NCBI GenBank assembly: GCA_937921935.1
Contig: CAKZWQ010000060.1
Span: 1-48,058, forward strand
DNA: 48,058 bases
DNA from: an uncultured Gammaproteobacteria bacterium
GTDB taxonomy: Bacteria > Pseudomonadota > Gammaproteobacteria > Steroidobacterales > GCA-2729495
Direction: 5' to 3'
Every line of letters begins with the position of its first letter. The stretch's first letter is position 1. This document shows, one piece after another, positions 16,090-25,738 of this stretch. Made by a program: the position numbers and the translations under genes. The notes beneath the pieces are model-generated. The model worked only from the letters and a program-made list of their open reading frames with translations, searched no databases and was not told the DNA's origin.

Positions 16090-17175
16090 ATGGCGCGAGT
16101 ATTTAATTTCAGTGCCGGGCCGGCGGCATTGCCGCTGCCGGTGCTGGACCAGATCAAGGCAGATTTGCCCGAGTGGCTGGGCACCGGCATGTCCGTGATG
16201 GAGTTAAGCCACCGCAGCAAGGAATTCATCGGCGTTGCAGAACAAGCCGAGGCCGATCTGCGCGAGCTGATGGCCATTCCCGATGACTATGCCGTGTTGT
16301 TTCTGCAGGGTGGCGCCACCCAGCAGTTCGCGCTGCTGCCCGCCAATCTCGCCGGCCCTGATCAAACCGTGGATTACCTCGTGACGGGTGCCTGGGGTAA
16401 GAAGGCGGTGAAGGAAGCCAAAGCGTTGCGCGCTACCAATGTGGTTGCCGACGGTGGCGACTCCAGCTACACCGACGTACCCGATCCAGCCAGCTGGCAA
16501 TGCACGCCAGGTGCTGCCTACTTGCACTACACGCCTAACGAGACCATCGGCGGCGTCGAAATCCATGAGCCGCCGGCGGTCAGTGATGCGCCCCTGGTGG
16601 CAGATATGTCATCGACGATTTTGTCCCGGCCTGTCGACGTCAGCCGCTTTGGCGTCATTTACGCCGGCGCGCAGAAAAATATTGGCCCGGCGGGCCTGAC
16701 TATTGTGATCATCCGCCGCGATTTGCTCGAGCGTGAGGCCCAGGCGGACTTGCCGCGTATTCTCAGCTACGCCGCTCATGCCGAAGGCGGCTCCATGCTG
16801 AATACGCCGCCGACCTTCGCCTGGTATGTCGCCGGCCTGGTCTTTAGCTGGCTTAAGGAGCAGGGTGGCCTGGTGCAGATGGCCCGCACTAATCAGGGCA
16901 AGGCGGAACGGCTTTACAGCGCCATCGACAACTCGGATTTTTATGCCAACCCGGTGGCTGTAGGCTATCGGTCATGGATGAACGTTCCCTTCACGCTGGC
17001 CAGGCCGGAGCTAGACGCTGATTTTCTGGCCGAGGCAAAGGCCGTGGGCTTGACCAACCTGAAGGGCCATCGCTCGGTTGGCGGCATGCGAGCGAGCATT
17101 TATAACGCGGTCAGTGATGAGGCTGTGGATGCCTTGCTGGCCTTTATGAAAGACTTCGAAGCGCAGCGCGCCTAA
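16090..17175 (+). CDS. serC: Phosphoserine aminotransferase
   Basis: SerC converts 3-phosphohydroxypyruvate and glutamate to phosphoserine; it also serves pyridoxal phosphate synthesis. The 361-residue sequence begins with FNFSAGPAALP, has FLQGGATQQF for the cofactor phosphate, HYTPNETIGGV, and the Schiff-base lysine K196 in GAQKNIGPAG. C-terminal GHRSVGGMRASIYNA is the substrate-binding part. AACAAGGAAAG before the ATG supports the start. It is followed directly by serA and pheA, so two consecutive steps of serine synthesis are encoded together. Confidence 0.96.
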   Translation: MARVFNFSAGPAALPLPVLDQIKADLPEWLGTGMSVMELSHRSKEFIGVAEQAEADLRELMAIPDDYAVLFLQGGATQQFALLPANLAGPDQTVDYLVTGAWGKKAVKEAKALRATNVVADGGDSSYTDVPDPASWQCTPGAAYLHYTPNETIGGVEIHEPPAVSDAPLVADMSSTILSRPVDVSRFGVIYAGAQKNIGPAGLTIVIIRRDLLEREAQADLPRILSYAAHAEGGSMLNTPPTFAWYVAGLVFSWLKEQGGLVQMARTNQGKAERLYSAIDNSDFYANPVAVGYRSWMNVPFTLARPELDADFLAEAKAVGLTNLKGHRSVGGMRASIYNAVSDEAVDALLAFMKDFEAQRA

Positions 17176-17193
17176 TCTACGAGACGGACAACG

Positions 17194-18378
17194 ATGATGC
17201 ACAAGGTATTAACCCTTAATAATATTTCTGTCAGCGGGCTGCGACAGTTGCCCCGACAGTCTTACGAGGTCGCCTCGGAGATCGGCCATCCCGATGCCAT
17301 CATGCTGAGATCATTCAACATGCATGACATGGAGATTCCCGAAACCGTGCAGGGTGTCGCGCGGGCGGGCGCCGGGGTCAACAATATCCCGGTTGAGTCA
17401 TTATCCAAGCGTGGTATTCCGGTCTTCAATGCACCGGGTGCCAACGCCAACGCCGTCAAGGAACTGGTGATTGGCGGCATGTTGCTGGCGGCGCGCAATC
17501 TGGCCCCGGCCTGGGCCTATGTCCGCGGCCTTGAAGCGGAAGGCAAGGAACTTGGCAAGCTGGTTGAGTCCGGCAAAAAGCAGTTCGTGGGCTTTGAACT
17601 GCCTACTCGCACCTTGGGTGTCATTGGCCTGGGTGCCATCGGTGTGCAGGTGGCCAATACGGCCCTGTCCCTTGGGATGCGGGTGATTGGTTTCGATCCG
17701 CAGATTACGGTGCAACGTGCCTGGGAATTATCTTCCGGCGTGCAGCAGGCACGCAGCATGGATGACCTGATCAGCCGTGCCGATATGATCAGCGTGCACG
17801 TGCCGCTGGTGGATGCAACGCGCGGGCTCCTGAATGCCGAGCGCCTGAAGCTGGCGCCTCAGGGCACCATCATTATGAATTTCTCGCGCGGTGAGATCGT
17901 CGACGAGGCGGCCGTCCTGGCTGCTCTGGATGCGGGCGACCTGAGTTGCTATGTAACGGATTTCCCGACTCGCGAGACTATCGGTCATCCTAAAGTGATT
18001 CCCTTGCCGCACCTGGGTGCGTCCACCCACGAAGCAGAAGAAAATTGCGCCGTGATGGTGGCCAATAATCTGCGGGCCTATCTTGAGGATGGTGTGATTC
18101 GTCACTCCGTTAATTTTCCCGAGTCCGACCTGCCGCGCATGGACGCCTACCGGATCACGGTTGCCAACGCCAACGTGCCGAACATGGTGGGTCAGATTTC
18201 GACGGCCCTGGCAGACGCCGGCCTGAATATCGCCGACCTGCTGAACAAGTCACGTGGCGATGTGGCGTATACCATTGTGGATCTGGACGGGCCGGTCCCG
18301 GAAGACACGCTTGATTCTCTGCGGGCGATCAAGGGTGTGCTGAAGGTGCGAAATCTCGGGCGGCCGACTGCGGATTAA
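17194..18378 (+). CDS. serA: D-3-phosphoglycerate dehydrogenase
   Basis: First enzyme of serine synthesis, making phosphohydroxypyruvate with NAD. The 394-residue chain has the substrate-domain RAGAGVNNIPV, the Rossmann motif GLGAIG at 145-150 with D168 at the end of the second strand (NAD preference), catalytic R232 in NFSRGE and H273 in PHLGAST. A C-terminal ACT domain from about residue 318 (ITVANANVPNMVGQI) probably senses serine. The usual DVFEQEP segment is replaced by TDFPTRET, as in some other PGDHs. Two ATG codons start the frame in tandem. It sits between serC and pheA, 18 bp after serC. Confidence 0.93.
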   Translation: MMHKVLTLNNISVSGLRQLPRQSYEVASEIGHPDAIMLRSFNMHDMEIPETVQGVARAGAGVNNIPVESLSKRGIPVFNAPGANANAVKELVIGGMLLAARNLAPAWAYVRGLEAEGKELGKLVESGKKQFVGFELPTRTLGVIGLGAIGVQVANTALSLGMRVIGFDPQITVQRAWELSSGVQQARSMDDLISRADMISVHVPLVDATRGLLNAERLKLAPQGTIIMNFSRGEIVDEAAVLAALDAGDLSCYVTDFPTRETIGHPKVIPLPHLGASTHEAEENCAVMVANNLRAYLEDGVIRHSVNFPESDLPRMDAYRITVANANVPNMVGQISTALADAGLNIADLLNKSRGDVAYTIVDLDGPVPEDTLDSLRAIKGVLKVRNLGRPTAD

Positions 18379-18395
18379 CGACAGGCGGATCAGCT

Positions 18396-19508
18396 ATGGG
18401 TGCAGACGAATCATCGACGGACAAGACTCCCAGCCTTGAGGAGCTGCGATCGCGCATCGACGATGTCGATAGCCGCATTCACGAGCTGATCAGCCAGCGG
18501 GCGCGATACGCGCAGGCGGTCGCGGTGGCCAAGGGCGGCGGCGAGCACGCGGCCGACTTCTATCGACCAGAGCGCGAAGCCCAGGTGCTGCGCAAGGTGC
18601 TGGATCGCAATCAGGGCCCGCTGACCGACGAAGAGATGACGCGCTTGTTCCGCGAAATCATGTCTGCCTGTCTTGCCCAGGAAGAACCGCTGAAAGTGGC
18701 TTATCTGGGCCCTGAAGGCACCTTCACCCAGTCCGCTGTTTACAAACACTTCGGGCACTCGGTGAAGGCCTTGTCGATGGCGACTATCAACGAAGTTTTT
18801 CACGAAGTTGAAGCAGGGATCGCCGACTTCGGTGTGGTGCCCATTGAAAACAGCACGGCGGGCTTTGTGTCCCACACGCTGGACAGCTTCATCGGCTCGC
18901 CGCTGAAAATTTGCGGTGAAGTTGAACTGCGTATTCGTCAGCACCTACTGGGTGCCATGGATGACCTGAGCAAGGTCGTCAGGATCTGCGCGCATCCCCA
19001 GTCCCTGGCCCAGTGTCGTGCCTGGCTGAAGGAATATCTGCCCGATGCGCAGTTACTGGAAGTCAGTAGTAATGCCGAGGGCGCGCGTCGCGCCCGGGAC
19101 GAGGCCGGCACCGCCGCGATTGCTGGTGAGGCAGCTGCGGAGGTTTATGGCCTGGATAAGCTGGTCGCGGACATCGAGGACCGCCCCGACAATACGACCC
19201 GGTTCCTGGTCGTGGGTCAGCGCCTGTTCCCCGCCAGTGGTGAGGACAAGACGACCCTGATGCTGTCCACGGCCGATACGGACGATGCCGGCGCCCTGTA
19301 TCGCTTGCTCGAGCCCCTGGCTGAACATGACGTCAACATGACCCGGATCGAGTCCCGTCCGTCGCGCCGCCGTAAGTGGCATTACGTGTTCTTCGTCGAC
19401 ATCGAAGGTCATGCTGAAGAAGACAATATCGCCGGCGCGCTGGCGAAGCTCGAGGCGAGGGCGCAACTGTTCCGCGTCCTGGGTTCATACCCGAAAGCTA
19501 TCCGCTAA
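18396..19508 (+). CDS. pheA: Bifunctional chorismate mutase / prephenate dehydratase
   Basis: Makes phenylpyruvate from chorismate. In 370 residues: an AroQ-type chorismate mutase helix bundle at about 14-95 (LEELRSRIDDVDSRIHELISQR, read in parts, and FYRPEREAQVLRKVL), a prephenate dehydratase domain from KVAYLGPEGTFTQSA with PIENSTAGFV and DNTTRFLVV, and a regulatory ACT domain with the phenylalanine-binding ESRP at 319-322. The fusion is the usual gammaproteobacterial form. hisC begins 9 bp after the stop. No aroF or tyrA lies in the cluster. Confidence 0.95.
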   Translation: MGADESSTDKTPSLEELRSRIDDVDSRIHELISQRARYAQAVAVAKGGGEHAADFYRPEREAQVLRKVLDRNQGPLTDEEMTRLFREIMSACLAQEEPLKVAYLGPEGTFTQSAVYKHFGHSVKALSMATINEVFHEVEAGIADFGVVPIENSTAGFVSHTLDSFIGSPLKICGEVELRIRQHLLGAMDDLSKVVRICAHPQSLAQCRAWLKEYLPDAQLLEVSSNAEGARRARDEAGTAAIAGEAAAEVYGLDKLVADIEDRPDNTTRFLVVGQRLFPASGEDKTTLMLSTADTDDAGALYRLLEPLAEHDVNMTRIESRPSRRRKWHYVFFVDIEGHAEEDNIAGALAKLEARAQLFRVLGSYPKAIR

Positions 19509-19517
19509 CGGCCCGGC

Positions 19518-20654
19518 ATGACGCGGGAGCTCCGCTTCTCGGCCCTCGCGGCCCCCGGGGTTCAGGCCCTGCAGCCTTATGTGCCAGGCAAGCCCATGGC
19601 AGAGCTCGAGCGCGAGTACGGCGTCAGTCAGACGCTCAAGCTTGCCTCCAACGAGAATCCCCTCGGTCCTTCAGCGACGGTGCTGGCCGCCATTAAGGCC
19701 GCGGCGGCGCAGGTTCGCTTGTATCCCGACGGGGCGGGTCATGCATTAAAACTGCGGCTCGCCGCCCGTCATGGTGTCGGCCCCGAACAGATCACCCTGG
19801 GTAACGGGTCTAATGATGTGCTGGTCTTGATGGCCGAAGCGTTTCTCAGTGCCGAACTGGAAGCCATTTACGATCAGCATGCCTTCGTGGTGTATGCCCT
19901 GGCGGTACAAGCCGTTGGTGCAATCGCGCGCATCGCGCCGTCGCTCCCGGCCAGGCATGCAAGCCAACCCCTGGGCCACGACCCCGAGGCCATCAAGGCA
20001 GCCTACGGTCCGCGAACGCGGCTGGTGTATGTCGCTAATCCGAACAACCCTACCGGCACCTGGCTGGATGACGCAGCCCTGCGCGGGCTGCTCGACGCCT
20101 TGCCGGTTGATGCGTTGCTGGTGCTCGATGAAGCCTATGCCGAGTACGTGACTGAGCCGGGTTATCCGGACAGCGAGAAACTGCTGGCGGAGTATCCGAA
20201 CCTGGTTATCACGCGGAGTTTTTCCAAAGCCTTCGGGCTGGCCGGTCTGCGTATCGGCTACAGCGTGAGTCACGCAACGGTGGCCGAGTTACTCAATCGT
20301 GTCCGTCAGCCCTTTAATACGAACAGCATTGCCCAGGCTGCCGCCGTCGCGGCCCTGGATGACGCGGATTTTCTGGTGCAAAGCCGGGCCACGAATCAGG
20401 CCGGGCTGGCCCAGTTGCAACAGGGCCTGGCCGAACAGGGCTTTGCCGTGCCCGATTCCCTGGGCAATTTTGTCCTGCTGGACCTGGCTCGTCCGGCCGG
20501 ACCTGTTTACGAAGCCTTGCTCCGGGCTGGCATTATCGTGCGCCCTGTCGCTAACTACGGTTTGCCCAATTATTTGCGCATCAGTGTGGGTCTGCCTGAA
20601 CAAAATGCTCGATTGCTGGCGGAATTGCCCCGCTGCCTGGCGGAGGCAACCTGA
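19518..20654 (+). CDS. hisC: Histidinol-phosphate aminotransferase
   Basis: PLP-dependent fold-type I aminotransferase of 378 residues. Visible: SNENPLGPS, the glycine-rich LGNGSNDVL, NPNNPTGTW, DEAYAEY, and the PLP lysine K237 in RSFSKAFGLAGLRIGY. In Pseudomonas the copy in this pheA-hisC-aroA cluster (hisC2) is thought to act on aromatic amino acids as well, and its place between pheA and aroA suggests the same here. Its stop overlaps the aroA start by 1 bp (TGATG). Confidence 0.92.
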   Translation: MTRELRFSALAAPGVQALQPYVPGKPMAELEREYGVSQTLKLASNENPLGPSATVLAAIKAAAAQVRLYPDGAGHALKLRLAARHGVGPEQITLGNGSNDVLVLMAEAFLSAELEAIYDQHAFVVYALAVQAVGAIARIAPSLPARHASQPLGHDPEAIKAAYGPRTRLVYVANPNNPTGTWLDDAALRGLLDALPVDALLVLDEAYAEYVTEPGYPDSEKLLAEYPNLVITRSFSKAFGLAGLRIGYSVSHATVAELLNRVRQPFNTNSIAQAAAVAALDDADFLVQSRATNQAGLAQLQQGLAEQGFAVPDSLGNFVLLDLARPAGPVYEALLRAGIIVRPVANYGLPNYLRISVGLPEQNARLLAELPRCLAEAT

Positions 20655-21970
20655 TGACGGCGTTTGTCGTTACGCCCAGGGCGCCGGCCGGCGGCCGTCT
20701 GCAGGTGCCGGGGGATAAGTCCATTTCCCATCGGGCCCTGTTGCTGGGTGCGATTGCTGACGGCACGACGACGATATCTGGTTTTCTGGCGGGCGAAGAT
20801 TGCCTGGCGACCCTCGCCGCTCTGCAGGCCATGGGTGTGCAGATCCAACGGCCGGAGCCGACAACCGTGGTCGTCGAAGGCGTCGGGCTGCGAGGTCTGC
20901 AGGCGCCGGCGGGTGCGCTGGATATGGGTAACTCCGGCACGGCCATGCGCTTATTCGCCGGGCTGCTGGCCGGCCAGGCTTTCGATACCGAGCTGACGGG
21001 TGATGAGTCTTTGTTGCGGCGGCCAATGGGCCGGGTAGCGAAGCCTCTGGCGCAAATGGGCGCGAGTATCACCACGGTGAATGACCGGCCGCCGCTGATC
21101 ATCCGGGGCAATCCATCCCTGCACGGCATCGACTATCCCATGCCCGTTGCCAGTGCGCAGGTGAAGTCCGCGCTGTTACTGGCGGGCCTGTATGCCGGGG
21201 GTGAAACCTGCGTGCATGAACCGGCGCCGACCCGCGATCACACCGAGCGCATGCTGACCCAGTTTGGCGTCGCGGTTAACCGCGCCGAGGATCGCGTCTG
21301 CGTGGCTTCGGGTCAGTCACTGCAAGCCGACGCTATTGCCGTGCCCGGCGACCTGTCCTCGGCTGCTTTTTTCCTGCTCGCGGGTTGCCTGGCCCCGGCA
21401 GGCGGTGTGCTGCAGATGGCCGGTGTTGGCCTGAATCCCACCCGCACCGGTATTCTGCAGATCCTGCAAATGATGGGGGCGGATATCCAGGTTGAACAGC
21501 AGGCCGGTCAGACGTCCCATGCCGAACCCGTTGGCCGATTGACGGTCCGCCCATCTACATTAGCGGGCATTGAGGTGCCCCCGGAACTGGTCCCCCTGGC
21601 CATTGACGAGTTCCCCCTGGTGTTTGTAGCGGCAGCCCTGGCACAGGGCGAGACCCTGATCAGCGGCGCTGAGGAACTCCGGCATAAAGAAAGTGACCGG
21701 ATCAGCGTCATGCTGGATGGTCTGCGCGCGCTGGGCGTGGCGGTGGAGGAGCGGCCGGATGGGGCTTTGATTGCCGGCGGTGGTCTGGGCCCGGGCCAGG
21801 TGAACAGCGGGGGTGATCATCGCGTGGCCATGGCTTTTGCCATCGGGGCCAGCGTTGCCCGGGGCCCCGTCAGCATTCTCGATACGGCTAATGTCGCCAC
21901 GTCCTTCCCCGACTTTGCCCGTCAGGCTCAGGACATTGGCATCAATTTGCGCGTTAACACCGATGACTGA
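20654..21970 (+). CDS. aroA: 3-phosphoshikimate 1-carboxyvinyltransferase (EPSP synthase)
   Basis: Sixth step of the shikimate pathway, joining shikimate 3-phosphate and PEP. The 438-residue product has [15 protein letters not shown] near the start, [19 protein letters not shown], the LRRPMGR strand, and a C-terminal [15 protein letters not shown] with RHKESDR and [12 protein letters not shown]. It is complete and stands alone; in Pseudomonas the same locus has a tyrA-aroA fusion, and no prephenate dehydrogenase domain is present here. The end overlaps cmk by 8 bp. Confidence 0.96.
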   Translation: MTAFVVTPRAPAGGRLQVPGDKSISHRALLLGAIADGTTTISGFLAGEDCLATLAALQAMGVQIQRPEPTTVVVEGVGLRGLQAPAGALDMGNSGTAMRLFAGLLAGQAFDTELTGDESLLRRPMGRVAKPLAQMGASITTVNDRPPLIIRGNPSLHGIDYPMPVASAQVKSALLLAGLYAGGETCVHEPAPTRDHTERMLTQFGVAVNRAEDRVCVASGQSLQADAIAVPGDLSSAAFFLLAGCLAPAGGVLQMAGVGLNPTRTGILQILQMMGADIQVEQQAGQTSHAEPVGRLTVRPSTLAGIEVPPELVPLAIDEFPLVFVAAALAQGETLISGAEELRHKESDRISVMLDGLRALGVAVEERPDGALIAGGGLGPGQVNSGGDHRVAMAFAIGASVARGPVSILDTANVATSFPDFARQAQDIGINLRVNTDD

Positions 21971-22661
21971 GCCGGCAGCAGCCCCCGTCATTGCCATTGA
22001 TGGTCCGGGGGGCGCCGGCAAAGGGACCGTGTGCCGGGCGGTTGCCCGGCAGCTGGGCTGGCACCTGTTAGATAGTGGGGCCTTGTACCGGCTGGTTGCT
22101 CTGGATGCGGAGCGGGCGGGTGTTGCCCTGGATGATGAAGCGGCCGTAGCCGAACGGGCCCGCCGCCTGGATGTGGTCTTTCAGCCCGATGGCGACGAGG
22201 GCTCGGTCCGGCTTGCCGGGCAGGATGTGAGCCTGGCCATTCGCTCCGAGGCGGCCGGGCAGGGGGCTTCGCGGGTGGCGGCGCTGCCGGCAGTGCGACA
22301 GGCCCTGGTGGGTCGCCAGCGGGACTTTTGCCGCCCGCCGGGGCTGGTGGCCGACGGGCGCGATATGGGGTCGGTGATTTTCCCCGCCGCCAGGCTGAAA
22401 GTTTTCCTCACGGCCAGCGTCGAGGAACGGGCTCTCAGGCGTTATAAGCAGTTGAAAGAAAAGGGTATTGATGCTAGCCTCGCGATCCTTTCGGAGGAGC
22501 TGGGGGAGCGGGATCGCCGTGACACCGCACGCGCGGTGGCACCATTAAAGGCTGCACCTGACGCCCGGCGACTCGATACGACAGACCTGAGCATTGACGC
22601 TGCGGTCGCGCAAGTATTGCGCTGGGCCGCGGCTGTTTACCCGGGTACGCAGAAAAAATAG
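21963..22661 (+). CDS. cmk: Cytidylate kinase
   Basis: Phosphorylates CMP and dCMP with ATP. From the ATG at 21963 the chain has 232 residues, with the P-loop GPGGAGKGT at about 14-22, [12 protein letters not shown] for the CMP side, [13 protein letters not shown], and the lid [16 protein letters not shown]. The start overlaps the aroA end as ATGACTGA, implying coupling. Upstream in-frame codons lie in aroA and have no kinase homology. The order cmk-rpsA-ihfB is highly conserved. Confidence 0.95.
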   Translation: MTEPAAAPVIAIDGPGGAGKGTVCRAVARQLGWHLLDSGALYRLVALDAERAGVALDDEAAVAERARRLDVVFQPDGDEGSVRLAGQDVSLAIRSEAAGQGASRVAALPAVRQALVGRQRDFCRPPGLVADGRDMGSVIFPAARLKVFLTASVEERALRRYKQLKEKGIDASLAILSEELGERDRRDTARAVAPLKAAPDARRLDTTDLSIDAAVAQVLRWAAAVYPGTQKK

Positions 22662-22665
22662 CCCT

Positions 22666-22685
22666 GGTTCCATCGGAACGGAACC
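22666..22685 (+). promoter_or_regulatory. Small hairpin in the rpsA leader
   Basis: GGTTCC pairs with GGAACC, and an inner GTTCC/GGAAC is an alternative pairing. It lies in the 96-nt gap before rpsA. In enterobacteria the rpsA leader folds into hairpins through which S1 controls itself; this may be a reduced equivalent, by inference. Confidence 0.3.
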
Positions 22686-22757
22686 GGATTGTGTAAAACC
22701 GTCTGCCGACAGGACGTTGGTGACGCAAACAGAACCGCCGCGAGGCGGGAAAGAGTA

Positions 22758-24440
22758 ATGACTGAAACTTTTGCCGAATTATTTGAAGAGAGTCTTGCCA
22801 GCGAGAGCATCAAGCCAGGAACTATCCTTACCGGTCTGGTTGTCGATATATCTCCGGAAGTCGTAATTGTCAGCGCCGGTCTCAAGTCCGAGGCCGTCAT
22901 TCCCACCAGTCAGTTTCGCAACGATAAGGGCGACATCGAATGCGCCATTGGTGATCAGGTTGAGGTTGCCCTGGATGCCGTCGAAGATGGCACGGGTGAG
23001 ACCAAGCTGTCGCGTGAACGTGCCAAGCGCGCGCGGACCTGGGAATGGCTGGACGACGCATTTCAGAATGGCAAGATCGTCAACGGGGTCATCAATGGCC
23101 GCGTGAAAGGCGGTTTTACCGTCGACATCGATTTTGTCCGGGCCTTCCTGCCGGGTTCACTGGTGGATATGCGCCCGGTGCGCGATCCCAGTTACCTGGA
23201 AGGCAAGGACCTGGAATTCAAGGTCATCAAGCTCGATCAGCGTCGTAACAACGTGGTGGTTTCGCGCCGCGCTGTCGTTGAGGACGAGTACAGTGCCGAG
23301 CGCGAGACTCTGCTTGAGTCGCTGCAGGAAGGCGCTACCGTCAAGGGTATCGTCAAGAACCTGACCGACTACGGTGCTTTCGTGGACCTGGGTGGTATTG
23401 ATGGCCTGTTGCATATCACCGATATGGCCTGGAAGCGCGTGCGTCATCCCTCCGAAGTCGTCAATGTGGGCGACGAGATCGACGTAAAGATCCTGCGCTT
23501 TGACCGGGAAAAGAATCGTGTTTCCCTCGGTATCAAGCAGTTGGGCGCCGATCCCTGGGAAGCCATTGGCCGGCGTTATCCTTCCCAGACGCGTCTGTTC
23601 GGTAAGGTCACCAACATTGCTGATTATGGCTGCTTCGTTGAAATCGAAGACGGTGTCGAAGGCCTGGTGCATGTCTCTGAAATGGACTGGACCAACAAGA
23701 ACGTCAATCCCGCCAAGGTTGTGCAGATCGGTGATGAAGTGGAAGTCATGGTCCTGGATATCGATGAGGACCGTCGGCGAATTTCCCTGGGTCTGAAGCA
23801 GTGCCAGTCCAATCCCTGGGCTGATTTTGCTTCCGCCTTTAACCGCAATGACCGCGTCACCGGTACCGTCAAGTCCATCACGGATTTCGGTCTGTTCATC
23901 GGCCTTGATGGCGACATCGATGGCCTGGTGCACTTGTCCGATATTTCCTGGGATCTGCCGGGCGAAGAGGCCGTTCGTAACTACAAGAAGGGTGAAGAAG
24001 TCGAGGCGGTGGTTCTGGCCATCGATCCGGAGCGCGAGCGTATTTCGCTGGGCGTGAAGCAGCTCGATCAGGATCCCTTCTCGAAGTTCCTGGCCGAGCA
24101 TCCGAAGGGCAGCATGATGAAGGGCACTGTGAAAGAAGTGGATGCCCGGGCTGCCATCATCGAGCTGGACGTCGGTATCGACGGCCAGCTGCGCGCCAGC
24201 GAACTGTCACGGGATCGCGTGGAAGATGCCCGCACAGTACTGAAGGTCGGCGAAGAAGTGGAAGCCCGCTTCATCGGTCTGGATCGCAAGAACCGGCTCG
24301 TGTCCCTGTCCATCAAGGCCAAGGAAGAGCATGAAGAGGCCCAAGCGGTGGAAAGCTATCGCTCCGATACAGGGTCTTCCAGCGGAACGACGCTTGGCGA
24401 TCTGCTTAAAGAAAAGATTTCCGGTAGCGCGGAAGAGTAA
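22758..24440 (+). CDS. rpsA: 30S ribosomal protein S1
   Basis: S1 binds mRNA and helps it onto the 30S subunit. The 560-residue protein has six S1 (OB-fold) repeats, the last four with repeated signatures such as [41 protein letters not shown] and [21 protein letters not shown]. It begins [13 protein letters not shown]. The ATG at 22758 follows GGGAAAGAG and matches the family start; the frame upstream is an extension without homology. Length equals the gammaproteobacterial norm. A GC-rich hairpin follows the stop. Confidence 0.97.
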   Translation: MTETFAELFEESLASESIKPGTILTGLVVDISPEVVIVSAGLKSEAVIPTSQFRNDKGDIECAIGDQVEVALDAVEDGTGETKLSRERAKRARTWEWLDDAFQNGKIVNGVINGRVKGGFTVDIDFVRAFLPGSLVDMRPVRDPSYLEGKDLEFKVIKLDQRRNNVVVSRRAVVEDEYSAERETLLESLQEGATVKGIVKNLTDYGAFVDLGGIDGLLHITDMAWKRVRHPSEVVNVGDEIDVKILRFDREKNRVSLGIKQLGADPWEAIGRRYPSQTRLFGKVTNIADYGCFVEIEDGVEGLVHVSEMDWTNKNVNPAKVVQIGDEVEVMVLDIDEDRRRISLGLKQCQSNPWADFASAFNRNDRVTGTVKSITDFGLFIGLDGDIDGLVHLSDISWDLPGEEAVRNYKKGEEVEAVVLAIDPERERISLGVKQLDQDPFSKFLAEHPKGSMMKGTVKEVDARAAIIELDVGIDGQLRASELSRDRVEDARTVLKVGEEVEARFIGLDRKNRLVSLSIKAKEEHEEAQAVESYRSDTGSSSGTTLGDLLKEKISGSAEE

Positions 24441-24447
24441 GGCGATG

Positions 24448-24470
24448 GGTGCCCGCCCCTGGCGGGCACC
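24448..24470 (+). terminator. GC-rich hairpin between rpsA and ihfB
   Basis: GGTGCCCGCC and GGCGGGCACC form a perfect 10-bp stem with a 3-nt loop just after the rpsA stop. No T-tract follows, so it may be a pause site, an RNA 3'-end protector or a leaky terminator that sets ihfB below rpsA. Confidence 0.55.
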
Positions 24471-24525
24471 AGTCCATCCGGTCGCCGTAGTGCGATGCTA
24501 AGTCAGGGGGATAGAAGAATTGGCG

Positions 24526-24828
24526 ATGACCAAATCTGAGTTGATCGAAGTCATTGCGCGGAAGCAGAAACATCTGCCCGCGAAAGACGTAGAACTGGCC
24601 GTAAAGCATTTGCTCGAGCTCATGAGTGATGCGCTGTCGCAGGGCGAGCGCATCGAAATCCGGGGTTTCGGCAGCTTTTCCTTGCACTTCCGGCCCCCGC
24701 GGATGGGCCGTAATCCGAAGACGGGTGAGGCCGTTGCGCTGGCAGGCAAATACGTGCCGCACTTCAAGCCAGGCAAGGATCTGCGGGAGCGCGTCAACGA
24801 GGGCCGTGAGCTGCCGATCCGCGAATAG
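24526..24828 (+). CDS. ihfB: Integration host factor subunit beta
   Basis: HU/IHF-family DNA-bending protein of 100 residues. [38 protein letters not shown] with the DNA-intercalating Pro arm, and a C-terminal [11 protein letters not shown] are visible. The start is the ATG that gives the canonical MTKSEL; a TTG two codons earlier is less likely. It would pair with IhfA encoded at 43419 in the same window. Position after rpsA is the classical one. Confidence 0.95.
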   Translation: MTKSELIEVIARKQKHLPAKDVELAVKHLLELMSDALSQGERIEIRGFGSFSLHFRPPRMGRNPKTGEAVALAGKYVPHFKPGKDLRERVNEGRELPIRE

Positions 24829-24888
24829 GACTGGCTTGCTTTACACTCCCGTACCAGGCTTCTTTGCTGCCCACTGGGGCGTTATCAA

Positions 24889-25191
24889 ATGAAACTGGTA
24901 CGGAATCTCATTTACTTCCTGCTTCTCGTGGCGGCTTTGCTGGCTGCGACGGCCTTTGCTGCCCTGAATCCGGTCCCCATCACCTTGGACCTGGCCTTCA
25001 CCACGATTGAACTGCAGACCTCCCTGGCTATGACCCTGGCCTTTGCTGCCGGCTGGCTGTTCGGGGTGCTGTGCGCCGGGCTGGTGCTGCTGCGTTCAGT
25101 CAGCGAGCGGCGACGCCTGCGCAAGGCCACGGTAGTAGCCGAAGCCGAGGTGCGCGCCCTGCGCAGTCTGCCGGGATCTGCCACGGACTGA
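24889..25191 (+). CDS. LapA-domain membrane protein (DUF1049)
   Basis: A 100-residue protein with two hydrophobic segments (about residues 5-26 and 45-68) flanking a short NPVPITLDLAFTTIEL stretch, and a cytoplasmic helical tail with RRRLRKATVVAEAEV. This is the plan of LapA, which with LapB helps set LPS levels by FtsH control of LpxC. The gene lies downstream of ihfB, where lapA-lapB sits in many gammaproteobacteria, but no lapB follows here; the next gene is comEA-like. Confidence 0.83.
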   Translation: MKLVRNLIYFLLLVAALLAATAFAALNPVPITLDLAFTTIELQTSLAMTLAFAAGWLFGVLCAGLVLLRSVSERRRLRKATVVAEAEVRALRSLPGSATD

Positions 25192-25368
25192 GCTTTACTC
25201 GCCGGCGCAGGCATTTAATCGACTTTTGCCGATAATGACCCTGCCGGTCTATTCCCCCATGCTTTTCTGCCTTTCTCCTATAGGCCGGCTCCGGCCCACT
25301 GCCTAGCATGTCCGGGCTGATCGGATAGCGCTCGGTTGTCCGACGACTTCAAAAAAGGAGAGCTTGTT

Positions 25369-25635
25369 ATGCGGCAGATAACCCTGGCACTGGTGAGTGC
25401 TGTTTGTCTTTTCCCTCTGACGGGTCTGGCCGTCGACATCAATAGTGCCGATGCCGACACCCTGGCGCGGGAATTGAACGGCGTTGGCTCCTCAAGAGCC
25501 CAGGCCATTGTGGCCTACCGGGATGAATTTGGCGCCTTTGAGGCCCCGGAAGACATTCTGAATGTCAGTGGCATCGGTGTGCAGATTCTGGATGCCAACC
25601 GCGGCAATATCCAGGCGCAACCCCTGATGCCCTGA
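25369..25635 (+). CDS. ComEA-like helix-hairpin-helix protein, exported
   Basis: An 88-residue protein with a signal peptide ([21 protein letters not shown], then VDIN) and one ComEA-type double helix-hairpin-helix: [31 protein letters not shown], and [18 protein letters not shown]. The ATG at 25369 has AAGGAG at 8-nt spacing. Family members bind double-stranded DNA in the periplasm during uptake, but short forms like this occur widely in species of unknown competence. It stands alone between the LapA-domain gene and galU. Confidence 0.87.
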   Translation: MRQITLALVSAVCLFPLTGLAVDINSADADTLARELNGVGSSRAQAIVAYRDEFGAFEAPEDILNVSGIGVQILDANRGNIQAQPLMP

Positions 25636-25738
25636 GACTGCCGGCAGGCGGGTCCGTCGCGAGCGGGCTCGCCTGTCTGCCAACACCGGCTGGCTTGATT
25701 CGCTAGAATTCCCCGTTACTGGGATTCTGGAGTACCCA

